Assembly (NCBI GenBank): GCA_963627995.1
Contig: CAVGCV010000009.1
Coordinates: 7,580 to 71,579 of the forward strand
Origin: UBA3839 sp963627995
GTDB lineage: Bacteria > Bacteroidota > Bacteroidia > Bacteroidales > Bacteroidaceae
Direction: 5' to 3'
Length of the DNA stretch: 64,000 nt
The notes below the pieces were generated by a model that worked only from the letters and a program-made list of their open reading frames with translations, did no database searches and had not been told where the DNA came from. The number at the start of each line of letters is the position of its first letter. Positions within the stretch are counted from its first letter, which is position 1. The translations under genes and the position numbers were made by a program. Of the stretch, positions 27,059 to 35,334 are shown piece after piece.

Positions 27059-27784
27059 CTATTCTTTTGCGTCGATAACTTTTATCTGCCCCGTCACGGC
27101 ATCGCTTATCAGTCGTTGCTTGAACTCCTTCAGATAGTCTATCTCTGCCTGTAGGTCGGCAAGGCAACGGTCTATCTTTGAGAGCTTGTCGTCGATATAA
27201 GCGACTATGGCTTGTTGCTCCGAGAGTGGGGGGACAGGTATCTTGCAAGACATAAATGACGGCATCTGAACTACTTTTCTCAGTCCTCTATACAAAGGAC
27301 GCATTGCTTTTCTATCATCTATGGCAAGATAATAATACAATATATATTGCGGTAGTATGCTTTTTACTTTGAAAACGTTATAAGCACCTGTTATCATTCC
27401 GTAATGCGTTGAAAGCCCAACGGTTCTTGGGGTCTCGTCTACATCGAATAGGCAAAATATAATATCTCCAGGCTCTACCACTTTATAAGTATTAAATTCT
27501 TTGGGAAATTTCCCTTTACTTTCCGATAAGTCACGAATGATTACACCCTGCTTCGTTAATGATAACAAGGTATATTTTGAAGAATCTGTACCAACTATAT
27601 CTTTACTTTCTGTAAAAATGTCTTTATTCCTACACACCTCCCAATGCTCCGGAATCATTCCAATCCAAGGAATGCCCGAATCCTTCATGGGAACATTCGG
27701 GTTCAGTCCTTTTGTGACCACATTTGCAATCTCAGATTGCTTCAGGCTTTCAAGCAGCTCTCTCTCTCTCTCTTGCAGCGACAT
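27059..27784 (-). CDS. hsdS: HsdS specificity subunit, C-terminal half (second target-recognition domain)
   Basis: A 241-residue half-specificity subunit. It starts at ATG 27784 (MSLQERERELLESLKQSEI), inside the 3' part of the upstream hsdS frame and just before the AG tract. It contains a conserved spacer helix (about residues 3-30), one TRD (KDSGIPWIGMIPEHWEVCRN onward) and the closing conserved region (PPLSEQQAIVAYIDDKLSKI, then coiled coil to SDAVTGQIKV). In a normal HsdS these residues follow the first half in one chain. As a separate start it could be translated alone and dimerise, as in truncated HsdS systems, or be silent until the tract shifts. Confidence 0.85.
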   Translation of the reverse strand: MSLQERERELLESLKQSEIANVVTKGLNPNVPMKDSGIPWIGMIPEHWEVCRNKDIFTESKDIVGTDSSKYTLLSLTKQGVIIRDLSESKGKFPKEFNTYKVVEPGDIIFCLFDVDETPRTVGLSTHYGMITGAYNVFKVKSILPQYILYYYLAIDDRKAMRPLYRGLRKVVQMPSFMSCKIPVPPLSEQQAIVAYIDDKLSKIDRCLADLQAEIDYLKEFKQRLISDAVTGQIKVIDAKE

Positions 27785-28331
27785 ATTGGTCAATTATATG
27801 GGTTTTACATTTCAAATAGTCAACAATGGCGTGTTGCTCGGGGAGGGGAGGAACGGGAATATCTTGCCTTTTAACTTCTGAGAAAGATAAGGTTAAACGT
27901 ATACCAGTGCCCATCCCATGGAAAAGTTTGTGTGCATCCATCGTCTTAAATAAGAAGCAAAAATAATCTGCATAAGCATTTGGTCGTGGACGCATGACAA
28001 GATAGGCTGATGTGATAATGCCTTCTTCTTTTGCAATGGCAACCCTTTGTGAAACAAAGTCATAATTAAGATTCAAACCATTTATTGCAATGTCGTCAGG
28101 CTTTAGAAGCGTGTATTTTGAATAAACTTCTGCATCTTCTTCTGGCTTATATTCACGTTTCTTTCTTACAAGCGTTCCATAATTAAACTGGAATGCATCT
28201 GTATTCAATAATACCGAATTAGTCTGTCTATTTTCAGTGAATGACGCACCTAATCGCCTTACCTCCCAGTGGTCGGGTATCTCCCCAATCCACTGCACGC
28301 CGCTGTCCTTATACCTTTCGTATCTTTTCAT
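27750..28331 (-). CDS. hsdS: HsdS specificity subunit, N-terminal half, truncated at the AG tract
   Basis: A 193-residue first half of HsdS with one TRD (KDSGVQWIGEIPDHWEVRRL onward) and the central conserved helix (PPLPEQHAIVDYLKCKTHII, ending DQYVAARERERAA). The frame runs into TGA immediately after an (AG)8 tract. With one more AG unit it would read on into the second half and give 424 residues, the usual HsdS length. It starts 20 bases after hsdM. Specificity in the present state would come from this TRD alone, from both halves as separate chains, or not at all. Confidence 0.9.
   Translation of the reverse strand: MKRYERYKDSGVQWIGEIPDHWEVRRLGASFTENRQTNSVLLNTDAFQFNYGTLVRKKREYKPEEDAEVYSKYTLLKPDDIAINGLNLNYDFVSQRVAIAKEEGIITSAYLVMRPRPNAYADYFCFLFKTMDAHKLFHGMGTGIRLTLSFSEVKRQDIPVPPLPEQHAIVDYLKCKTHIIDQYVAARERERAA
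27758..27773. repeat. (CT)8 / (AG)8 simple-sequence tract inside hsdS
   Basis: Eight CT dinucleotides on the plus strand, read as AG in hsdS. The first half enters the tract on a codon boundary. Sixteen bases leave it out of frame and stop it at TGA 27750-27752, while 18 bases (nine units) restore the full-length gene. Tracts of this kind change length by slippage, so the gene is likely phase variable. Confidence 0.85.
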
Positions 28332-28351
28332 CTGAAATGCAGTTTATGAGG

Positions 28352-30436
28352 TTACACATTGAGAATATCGTCGAGCACTCCTTTCAGGCGGCCCTCTATG
28401 TCGGCAATGTCCGAGCGGATGTCGCTGATGGAGCGCAGTTCCACGGGCTTGTAGAAATACTTCGTGAATGACAGCTCATAGCCCACCACGACATTCTCTT
28501 CGCTGTAGTAGGCATCGGGAGCGTATGGCAGCACCTCCTTTTGCATGAAGCCGTCGATGCCGCCCGGATAGAGCAACGGCACCTGCTCCGTGTCTTTCAG
28601 CATCGGGTCTGACTCAATGGGCGAGTCGAGCTTTGTGGGCTTGGCGTGGCAAGGCTCCGCCTTTTCGCTGCGACGGCCGAGGTACTGGCGCACAAGCTTG
28701 ATTTTTGCGGCAGGCACCTTTACGTTGCACTGGTCCAACATCAGGAACATGGCGAAGTCGCCCACGGTGTGACCGCCGAGGTTGTGCTTCCACGCATCGA
28801 GCACACGTTGCAGCAGGGCTACGTCTTCCGCCTTTTTCAGCTCGGGCAACACGATGCCGTCAGGGTTTTCGTAGACGATGCGCAGCGGACGTTCTACAGT
28901 GACCTTCCAGTAGCCGAACTCCCGGTTGGGGAATATCTTGCTGCAGTCCGTCTCCTTGAAGTCGGTGAGCAAGTGGAGTATTTGCTGTCGGTCGGCTTCG
29001 TTGGTCTCGCAGTTCTTCTCGCCCAAGTTCTTGCGCAGGGGCGAGCATATCTTGGTGGCATCGATGAGCTGCACCTTGCCGCGCCGGCGCTCTTCCTTTC
29101 GGTTGGTCACCACCCAGATGTATGTGCCGATGCCTGTGTTGTAGAAGTCTTTTTCGGGCATGGCGATGATGGCCTCCAGGAGGTCGTTCTCTATGATGTG
29201 TTGGCGCAGGTTGCTCGCTCCGCTCCCGGCGTCGCCAGTAAACAGGCTCGAACCGTTGTGTACCTCCACGATGCGTGTGCCAAGCGGCGTGTCGTCCTGC
29301 ATGCGGCTCACGTTGTTGGCCAGGAACATCATCTGGCAGTCGCCGATGTCCGGAAGGAAGGAAATTTCGCTGCCGTCCTTGTCTGTCACGAAGAATCGGG
29401 AGTCGGTGAATTTCGCCTTCTCCGTCTCCTTCAGTCCACGTTTCTTCAAATCCTCCTTCCACGGCGTGCCGAAAGGCGGATTGGAGATGCAAAAATCGTA
29501 GGTCTCTCCGGCGTGTCCGTCCTGCGAAAGCGTCGAACCATAGGCTATGTATTCACGCTGCTCGTTGCAGTCGCGGTATTGGAACGACTTTATCTCGCCC
29601 GAAATCATCAGGTCGGCCTTGCAGGTGGCGTAAGTGTCGGGGGCCTGTTCCTGCCCGTAGATATTGATGGAGATACGCTTGCCACGCTCTTCGCCAAGCT
29701 GCTTGATGCGCTCTTGGGCGATGGTGAGGATGCCTCCCGTGCCGCACGCACCGTCGTAGATGCGGTAGGTGGTGTCCTGCAGCTGGTCGGCGATGGGCAC
29801 CACGGCAAGGTCGGCAAGCAACTTCACATAGTCGCGCGGCGTGAAGTGTTCTCCGGCTTCGGTCACGTTGTTCTCCTCGTTGAAGCGGCGCAGAAGCTCC
29901 TCGAACACCGTTCCCATCGTGTGGTTGTCGAGCGCTGGAAGTTTCTCGTTGCCCTCGTCGTCGAGCGCCGGCTTGTTGCTCAGATTGATGCTGTCGGAGG
30001 TGAACTTCTCGATGATGCTGCCCAAACGTTCCGTCTCCGTCAGGTTGTCGATGACTTGGCGCAAATGCAGTTTGTCCACAATATCCTGCACGTCCTTGCT
30101 GAAACCGTTCAGATATTCCGTGAAGTTCATTTTCAGGCGCTGGGCGTCGATTTCGCTTTTCAACGTCTTCATCGTAAACTTCGATGTGTTGTAGAACGGA
30201 TAGCCGGTCACATTATACAATATCGGCGCCTGGTTGTCGATACGGTTCTTGTCAAGCTGTTCCTTCATCGTGAGCACCTGCTGCTTGGTGGGTTCAAGAA
30301 GCACGTCGATGCGGCGCAACACCATCATCGGCAGAATAATCTTCTTGTATTCGCTCTTGTCGAAAGCGTACACAAGCACGTCGGTCGCTATGTTCCAAAT
30401 GAACGAAATCAGTGAGTTGTATTGCGTCTGCTCCAT
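28352..30436 (-). CDS. hsdM: Type I restriction enzyme, N6-adenine methyltransferase subunit
   Basis: A 694-residue HsdM that methylates adenine with HsdS and forms the restriction complex with HsdR. The N-terminal helical domain is followed by the SAM motif GACGTGGIL (motif I) and the catalytic NPPFG (motif IV). It is longer than the usual 500 residues because of a C-terminal extension past about residue 480, ending in a coiled coil (SDIRSDIADIEGRLKGV) that probably docks to HsdS. Its ATG overlaps the stop of the small helix-turn-helix gene (TAATG). It is the first structural gene of the operon. Confidence 0.95.
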   Translation of the reverse strand: MEQTQYNSLISFIWNIATDVLVYAFDKSEYKKIILPMMVLRRIDVLLEPTKQQVLTMKEQLDKNRIDNQAPILYNVTGYPFYNTSKFTMKTLKSEIDAQRLKMNFTEYLNGFSKDVQDIVDKLHLRQVIDNLTETERLGSIIEKFTSDSINLSNKPALDDEGNEKLPALDNHTMGTVFEELLRRFNEENNVTEAGEHFTPRDYVKLLADLAVVPIADQLQDTTYRIYDGACGTGGILTIAQERIKQLGEERGKRISINIYGQEQAPDTYATCKADLMISGEIKSFQYRDCNEQREYIAYGSTLSQDGHAGETYDFCISNPPFGTPWKEDLKKRGLKETEKAKFTDSRFFVTDKDGSEISFLPDIGDCQMMFLANNVSRMQDDTPLGTRIVEVHNGSSLFTGDAGSGASNLRQHIIENDLLEAIIAMPEKDFYNTGIGTYIWVVTNRKEERRRGKVQLIDATKICSPLRKNLGEKNCETNEADRQQILHLLTDFKETDCSKIFPNREFGYWKVTVERPLRIVYENPDGIVLPELKKAEDVALLQRVLDAWKHNLGGHTVGDFAMFLMLDQCNVKVPAAKIKLVRQYLGRRSEKAEPCHAKPTKLDSPIESDPMLKDTEQVPLLYPGGIDGFMQKEVLPYAPDAYYSEENVVVGYELSFTKYFYKPVELRSISDIRSDIADIEGRLKGVLDDILNV

Positions 30437-30639
30437 TATTCTTCCTTATTGTCAATCAAAAGCTCTCTGATGCTAACATTGAGGTATACGGCGATTTGAT
30501 GCAACAATTCAAGCGATGGTTGTTGGCGGTTGCAGCAGTATGCGTTGACCGTGCTGAAACTCTTACCGATTTCTTTTGCCAATTCTGTTTGCGATACATC
30601 CTTGTCGACAAGTACAGCCTTAATTCTATTCAGTTTCAT
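30436..30639 (-). CDS. XRE-family regulator coupled to hsdM
   Basis: A 67-residue helix-turn-helix protein (VSQTELAKEIGKSFSTVNAY as the HTH, then NRQQPSLELLHQIAVYLNVS). Cro/C1-type, close in size to the controller proteins of restriction systems. Its stop overlaps the hsdM start by one base (TAATG), so translation is coupled and the two are co-transcribed. It could delay or balance restriction after transfer. A near -7 box (TATCTTTA, minus strand, 30660-30667) lies about 20 bases upstream. Confidence 0.85.
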   Translation of the reverse strand: MKLNRIKAVLVDKDVSQTELAKEIGKSFSTVNAYCCNRQQPSLELLHQIAVYLNVSIRELLIDNKEE

Positions 30640-30736
30640 TCCTCATGATTTATCTTGATGTAAAGATAATGAATTCTCGGCATAACAGCGCACCATCTGC
30701 GATGTTTATGCTATTTGCGCTTGGGGATTTAACTCT

Positions 30737-30870
30737 TGGTAATGGTTTGCGCCTCGAAGGACGCCTTCTTCACCCTCTGCTCCGTGCGCACTCCCTTGCC
30801 ACCCAGCTTCGCCACAGCCCGGACGGTGTAGTCCTTCTTCAGGTACTCAATGCCTCGGGACACCCTTGTG
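30737..30870 (-). pseudogene. Recombinase-like helix-turn-helix remnant, right copy
   Basis: Reads FFTRVSRGIEYLKKDYTVRA, then VAKLGGKGVRTEQRVKKASF and on to a TAA near 30737, parallel to the left remnant at 22385. No start codon or catalytic domain. It joins the palindromic element at the same position as in the left copy, showing that element and remnant were duplicated together. Confidence 0.4.
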
Positions 30871-31078
30871 AAAAACCTCCGCAGACAAAACTCCTGCGCT
30901 CCGCAGAGGAAATATATTTCGTCCGCAGACGAAAATATTTTTCTCTGCGGAGGTTTCGGACGCTCCTCCGCAGTGTTTTTTACCGAATTACAGGATTCTG
31001 ATTGTCAGTGCTTTAATTGCTCACAAAAGGTGTTCCTCGTATTTTTCATTTTCCTCTGCATGGAGCCGCCGCGCCATC
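30762..31078. repeat. About 315-bp direct repeat, right copy, flanking the type I restriction cassette
   Basis: Matches 22552-22872 in the same orientation and includes palindromic element copy 3. Together the two copies bracket rhuM', hsdR, the DUF3990 module, hsdS, hsdM and the regulator, about 8.2 kb. The rest of the 543-base gap 30640-31182 holds only the start of the operon's promoter region and the hairpin at 31110. Confidence 0.85.
30871..30981. repeat. 110-bp palindromic intergenic element, copy 3
   Basis: Apparently identical to copy 2 at 22662-22772; embedded in the right direct repeat. Confidence 0.85.
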
Positions 31079-31109
31079 TCGGCCGAAAAGGGCGGGCCTC
31101 CCCCATAAT

Positions 31110-31171
31110 GGAACGCACGACGAGAGGGCCAGGCGTCGCTGCCGATGCCTGGCCCTCTCGTCGTGCGTTCC
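31110..31171. terminator. 25-bp perfect hairpin after the DUF5606 gene
   Basis: 31110-31134 pairs perfectly with 31147-31171 (arm starts GGAACGCACGACGAGAG), loop 12 bases. It lies 12 bases past the DUF5606 stop. No T-run follows, so it may act in transcript 3'-end protection as well as termination. It also marks the edge between island and core genes. Confidence 0.6.
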
Positions 31172-31182
31172 GGATGACTGCG

Positions 31183-31632
31183 TTACTCTGCCGCTTTCTC
31201 GCTTTCAGGCTTGCTTTCGGCCGCCTCGTCCTGCTTTTCCTCGAAATCGTCAAGACCGGCCTTGACAAGCAGGTTGTACCATGCAAGCACCTTGCGCATG
31301 TCGCTGACATGGACGCGGTCGGTGTCATAGCTGGGCAGTACCTTCTCAAAGAAAGCGACGATGTCGGCCTGCGGGGCTTTTTTCGGAGACAAGTCCACGG
31401 CCTTTCCGTCGTACGCCGTTTTGGCAGACTGGAAGACGGAGGCGAGGGGCACTTCCTTGTCGTCGTTCGTGTAGATGGAGATGTCGGAAAGCGCCACCAC
31501 CTTGTCGGTGGAAAGCACCGGCATGCGCTTTTTGGCCTCGTCGATGGTCTCCACCAGCAGCATGTTTTTTCCCTTCGAAACAAACTTGAAAAGTCCGGGT
31601 TTTCCGGAAACAGCTAAAATCGTGCTTAACAT
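31183..31632 (-). CDS. DUF5606 family protein
   Basis: A 149-residue Bacteroidetes-specific protein. The N-terminal block MLSTILAVSGKPGLFKFVSK and the middle LVETIDEAKKRMPVLSTDKV match DUF5606 as I know it, and the C-terminus is an acidic low-complexity tail. It is the last gene of the nusB-yajC-ybbR-coaE run, 26 bases after coaE. No function is established. The chain has no signal peptide and should be cytoplasmic. Confidence 0.8.
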   Translation of the reverse strand: MLSTILAVSGKPGLFKFVSKGKNMLLVETIDEAKKRMPVLSTDKVVALSDISIYTNDDKEVPLASVFQSAKTAYDGKAVDLSPKKAPQADIVAFFEKVLPSYDTDRVHVSDMRKVLAWYNLLVKAGLDDFEEKQDEAAESKPESEKAAE

Positions 31633-31658
31633 ATTCGTTGTCTTCTGTTTTTAGATGG

Positions 31659-32246
31659 TTATAGGTTACGTTTTAATTGTTCCAACATGTTTTTCAGCTG
31701 GCCGTCCACATCCGCCGTTCCGTCGTTGATGATTTCGGCGTCGACCCTCGCCCGGAGGCGTTCCTCGTCCCACTGGCGCGACATGCGCTCTTCCACGTCC
31801 GCCTGTGAAAGCCCGCTCCGGGCCATCGCCCGTTCCGTCCGAAGAGGACGGGGAGCTGAGACGAGGACGACTTTATCAACGACATCCTCGAAACGGGCCT
31901 CAAGAAGGATGGCCGACTCCATGAACACAACCGGCTGGCGCTGGCGGGCAGCCCATTGCAGGAAATCGCGCTTCACTCGCGGGTGAACGATGGCATTGAC
32001 TTGGCGTGCGTGTTCTTCGGAAGCAAAGAGGTAGCCGGCCAGCCCGGACTTGTTCAACGCGCCGTCGGGGAGATAGGCGTCCTGTCCCAACAAGCGTCCG
32101 AGCTCCTGCTTGATGTCGTTGTCCTCGAGCATCAGCCGCCGCGCCTCGTTGTCGCAGCAATAAACGGGGCAGCCCATCTCTTGCAGCTTCCGGCAGACGT
32201 ACGACTTTCCGCTTCCTATGCCGCCTGTGATTCCTACTTTCAGCAT
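31659..32246 (-). CDS. coaE: Dephospho-CoA kinase
   Basis: A 195-residue P-loop kinase that performs the last step of coenzyme A synthesis. The Walker A motif GGIGSGKS lies at residues 8-15. DNEARRLM and the LID-region pattern follow, and the C-terminal PLRTERAMARSGLSQADVEE is typical. It is 7 bases downstream of ybbR and upstream of the DUF5606 gene, the standard Bacteroidetes order. Confidence 0.95.
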   Translation of the reverse strand: MLKVGITGGIGSGKSYVCRKLQEMGCPVYCCDNEARRLMLEDNDIKQELGRLLGQDAYLPDGALNKSGLAGYLFASEEHARQVNAIVHPRVKRDFLQWAARQRQPVVFMESAILLEARFEDVVDKVVLVSAPRPLRTERAMARSGLSQADVEERMSRQWDEERLRARVDAEIINDGTADVDGQLKNMLEQLKRNL

Positions 32247-32253
32247 TCGGGCG

Positions 32254-33228
32254 TCACTCCTGTTCTATGATGTACTCCACCGACGAGGGGGAAATATGGA
32301 TGTTGGAAATGCCGTCGGGGTGGGAGCGCATGATGAGCTCGCACTTCTTGTCCCCCGGCTTGATGGAGCGGTAGTCCACGACGAGCGCAAAGTCGCCCTC
32401 CTCAATCTCGTTGTACAGCGTGGCGCTCACGCGGAAGCTGACGGAAGCCGTGAGCGGGAATGTCCGAAGTATCTTGTCCTCGGGAATGTTCTCGCAGTAG
32501 ATGGGCAGGTTGAGCGTTTTGGTCGTGAACAGGTCCACATTGATTCGCGTATCGACCGAATCGGGGATGCACTTCACCCCTTTGGGGGGCGAGAGCGCGA
32601 GCCGTGCGCTGGTGGTGTCTTTCAGGGCCACGAACTTCCGGGCCTCCGTGTAAATGGCAGTAATCGTGTCGAGACGGCTCGAGGGAGCATAAATGTCGAC
32701 GTACTCCGGGTGGACGGAGATGCCGCACAGCACGTGCTGCGTGTCCACGCTGACTTTCCCGCTGAAAACGACAGGCACGTACTTGTGCTCGCCCGTCGAA
32801 TAGAACACTTCTATCGTGGACGGCGTGACGGAGTTCAGGCTCAGCGAGCTGCCAAGGACGCGGGGGACGATTCGCTTCCAAACGTTGTTGTCGATGATGA
32901 ACATCCCATTGTCCTTGGCCAGGGAGGAGTAGTCGATCTCCAACGAGCGTTTCCTTGCCTTCGTAAGGAAATTGATGATGTCGAAGCCTCTGCCGCCGAC
33001 ATTGACGAGCACCGTCTTGGGCACATCGGACGTTATCACCACGTTTTTCGGAACGTCCGTAATGACCAGCTCGTACTCCACGTTCGTGGCGGCAGCGTCC
33101 TTGAACGTCTGGATGAACCAAAAGACGATGGCGACAAGCAGGAATACAAAAAAAACGAGGAGTTCGCGGTTCACTTTCGTGTACCGCAAGCTCCTGCGTA
33201 TCTTATCCCATGCGTCCGCTTTTCTCAT
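32254..33228 (-). CDS. YbbR-like domain protein
   Basis: A 324-residue inner-membrane protein with one N-terminal transmembrane segment (about 24-42, LLVFFVFLLVAIVFWFIQTF) and an exported C-terminal part made of YbbR-like domains. The ATG at 33228 (MRKADAWDKI) is preferred; the frame also has a TTG two codons up. In related bacteria YbbR proteins are linked to the cyclic-di-AMP cyclase CdaA, but no cdaA lies here. It sits between yajC and coaE in the conserved cluster. It lacks any enzyme motif. Confidence 0.8.
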   Translation of the reverse strand: MRKADAWDKIRRSLRYTKVNRELLVFFVFLLVAIVFWFIQTFKDAAATNVEYELVITDVPKNVVITSDVPKTVLVNVGGRGFDIINFLTKARKRSLEIDYSSLAKDNGMFIIDNNVWKRIVPRVLGSSLSLNSVTPSTIEVFYSTGEHKYVPVVFSGKVSVDTQHVLCGISVHPEYVDIYAPSSRLDTITAIYTEARKFVALKDTTSARLALSPPKGVKCIPDSVDTRINVDLFTTKTLNLPIYCENIPEDKILRTFPLTASVSFRVSATLYNEIEEGDFALVVDYRSIKPGDKKCELIMRSHPDGISNIHISPSSVEYIIEQE

Positions 33229-33289
33229 GTCCAAGGTTCAAGCTGAAGTCGTGGCTCAGAATCTGAAGATGGCCGTTCACCGTTGCGTC

Positions 33290-33604
33290 TTAACGCTGCT
33301 GCGCCTGACTTGGGTCGGCGTAAACGTAATTGCGGTCGATCTGGATTTTCACGCCGTTGGCAATCTCGACCGTGAGATAGGCCTCGCCCTCGTTCAAGTC
33401 CTTCACAACGCCATAGATTCCCCCTGCCGTTACAATCTTGCTTCCTACGGAAAGGCTGTTGCGGAAATTCTGAATCTCTTTCTGGCGCTTGCGCTGCGGG
33501 CGGATCATGAAGAAATACATGATGGCAAACATGGCAACGAGCATCAAAATCATTTCCCAGCCAGCGCCGCCCGCAGGCTTCGTGCTCTCAATCAAACTAA
33601 ACAT
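33290..33604 (-). CDS. yajC: Preprotein translocase subunit YajC
   Basis: A 104-residue Sec accessory protein with one transmembrane helix (about 17-37, MILMLVAMFAIMYFFMIRPQ) followed by RKRQKEIQNFRNSLSVGSKI and VTAGGIYGVV, the family signature. It is downstream of nusB (35 bases) and upstream of ybbR (61 bases). It helps SecDF at the inner membrane. Confidence 0.95.
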   Translation of the reverse strand: MFSLIESTKPAGGAGWEMILMLVAMFAIMYFFMIRPQRKRQKEIQNFRNSLSVGSKIVTAGGIYGVVKDLNEGEAYLTVEIANGVKIQIDRNYVYADPSQAQQR

Positions 33605-33639
33605 ACTCTTGACTTATTGTTAATGAATTTATTTGCTTA

Positions 33640-34566
33640 TCAACTTTTTACGAGCTTATGTTCTGCCTGCAAACGCTTCACGACATTGTCCACGATGGCA
33701 TTGACATAGCTTCCACTCTTCGGCGTACTGTACAATTTTGCAATATCGACATATTCATTGATGGAGACCGACACGGGTATCGCCGGGAAGCTCAGGATTT
33801 CGGCAAGAGCCAGCTGCATGATCAGGATGTCCATGAACGCGAGACGGTCAAACTCCCAGTTCTTCACACTTTGCATGATGAGGCTGCGGTAATACTCGTC
33901 GTTCATGATTGTCTTCCTGAAAAGGCGCATGGCAAACTCCTTGTCCTCGGCATCCTTATACTCCGGCAACAGTTCCTGCTTCGCGCCCTGCACCTCGTCA
34001 AAGCGCTTGATGGTCTTCAGCACGAACGTATCGACGATTTCCTTGTCGTCGTTCCAGTAGAGGCTCTGTTCCTCCAGAATGGTGTCGATGCGTTCGTCCT
34101 TTGCAATGACATTCTTGTACAACTTCCGCCACAGCTCGCGATCGGCCTTGTAGTCCACGTCCTCGGCCGCCATGTATTCCTGATAAAATTCCGTCTGCTG
34201 GATGTCGGCGTAAAGTTTTTTCAGATAGGCCACGTCGTTCATCCACGTCTTTTTCTGGTTCTCACGGAATTCATTAAGAGATTGGTTCACGTCCAACTGC
34301 GCCACAAACTGATTGTCGATGAAGCGATGGCTAATGGGCTCGTCTTTGTGGGCTATCCGATTGAGCTGCTCCTCCTGCTCCACCTCTTCGGCCGCATAGT
34401 GGGTGAGTTCCACCATCAAAAGGAGCAAATAGTTGTATAGGTCATAGGCTTTCGACAAGCTGAAGAGCAATTCCTTCTCCGCCGTATTGATATCCTTATC
34501 CCCGTTCTGATAAAAGGAGTACATCAACTGCACGATTTTCAAGCGAATCAAGGTGCGATTAATCAT
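33640..34566 (-). CDS. nusB: NusB-family transcription antitermination protein, long Bacteroidetes form
   Basis: A 308-residue protein, about twice E. coli NusB. The start ATG at 34566 (MINRTLIRLKIVQLMYSFYQ) is taken because the apparent extra upstream codon is a TTG. The C-terminal third, NWEFDRLAFMDILIMQLALA, then EILSFPAIPVSVSINEYVD and GSYVNAIVDNVV, is the NusB RNA-binding core. The N-terminal two thirds are helical and specific to the phylum. NusB binds boxA RNA with NusE during rRNA transcription. A perfect -7 box lies 72 bases upstream. Confidence 0.9.
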   Translation of the reverse strand: MINRTLIRLKIVQLMYSFYQNGDKDINTAEKELLFSLSKAYDLYNYLLLLMVELTHYAAEEVEQEEQLNRIAHKDEPISHRFIDNQFVAQLDVNQSLNEFRENQKKTWMNDVAYLKKLYADIQQTEFYQEYMAAEDVDYKADRELWRKLYKNVIAKDERIDTILEEQSLYWNDDKEIVDTFVLKTIKRFDEVQGAKQELLPEYKDAEDKEFAMRLFRKTIMNDEYYRSLIMQSVKNWEFDRLAFMDILIMQLALAEILSFPAIPVSVSINEYVDIAKLYSTPKSGSYVNAIVDNVVKRLQAEHKLVKS

Positions 34567-34637
34567 AGACAAAAAACTCTTTTTTTGAACACACGCACAA
34601 GTCTCGAACCAGGCTAACTCGTGCTTTATTTAGACTG

Positions 34638-34645
34638 CAAAGTTA
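34638..34645 (-). promoter_or_regulatory. Bacteroidetes -7 box for the nusB cluster
   Basis: TAACTTTG on the minus strand, 72 bases upstream of nusB. The 222-base region between nusB and the DUF3276 gene holds divergent promoters. Confidence 0.5.
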
Positions 34646-34788
34646 AGTCTTTTTCAATGAAAACTTCGCACAAAAGCCTAAATCATTGTTTCCAAAGACA
34701 AAAAAACGCCTCAACATTTGATGAATCGAAAAAAATAAAACAATTTTGTGGAGTTTTTATTATTACACACCAAAAAGTCCTTTTTGAT

Positions 34789-35160
34789 ATGAGTGAGCAA
34801 GAAAAAGACTTTGTTTATTCGGAAAGCGTGAAAGCCGGCAAACGCATTTATTATTTTGACGTGAAACAAAGTCGGAATGGCGACAAGTACATCGCCATCA
34901 CGGAAAGCAAGAGAATTATTGAAGGAGATGCGGAATACCCTCGCTTTTCATTCGAGAAGCACAAGCTGTTTTTATACAAGGAAGATTTCGAGAAATTCTC
35001 CAACGCGCTGCAAGCCGTCATTGGAGTGGCGCAAGGCGACATTACGCCAGAGGAGGCCGACCTCCGAGCAAGCAGCCGTGGAAACGACGACAACGAGAAC
35101 GGCGGAAGTGAAAACAGGGGCTTGTCCGAAAAAGAACTTAAAATCGACATCGATTTCTAA
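34789..35160 (+). CDS. DUF3276 / PUR-alpha-like nucleic-acid-binding protein
   Basis: A 123-residue protein with the PUR repeat pattern: DFVYSESVKAGKRIYYFDVK, SRNGDKYIAITESKRI and PRFSFEKHKLFLYKEDFEKF. Known family members bind single-stranded DNA or RNA. The C-terminal 35 residues are acidic and Asn/Gly-rich. Start ATG 34789 (MSEQEKDFVY); the open frame upstream is AT-rich noncoding DNA. It stands alone between nusB (divergent) and the L25 gene. Its target in this organism is unknown. Confidence 0.88.
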   Translation: MSEQEKDFVYSESVKAGKRIYYFDVKQSRNGDKYIAITESKRIIEGDAEYPRFSFEKHKLFLYKEDFEKFSNALQAVIGVAQGDITPEEADLRASSRGNDDNENGGSENRGLSEKELKIDIDF

Positions 35161-35200
35161 AAACCAGATGGAGAGCATTGTCGGGCAAACTAAAAAGTAT

Positions 35201-35208
35201 TAACTTTG
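35201..35208 (+). promoter_or_regulatory. Bacteroidetes -7 box for the L25 gene
   Basis: TAACTTTG, a perfect TAnnTTTG, with an ATTG 20 bases upstream. It leaves a leader of about 120 bases before the ATG at 35335, in which no terminator is seen. Confidence 0.5.
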
Positions 35209-35334
35209 CCGCGCTTTTGCAGCCAAAAAGTCAATACCTACTGCCCGGAGGTCCTGCCAAGGACGCGTGGAACGTGCAGAGCGTGTGATGGCGAATTAAG
35301 CAACAGTCTTAATTTATAGTAACACAAAACCACA

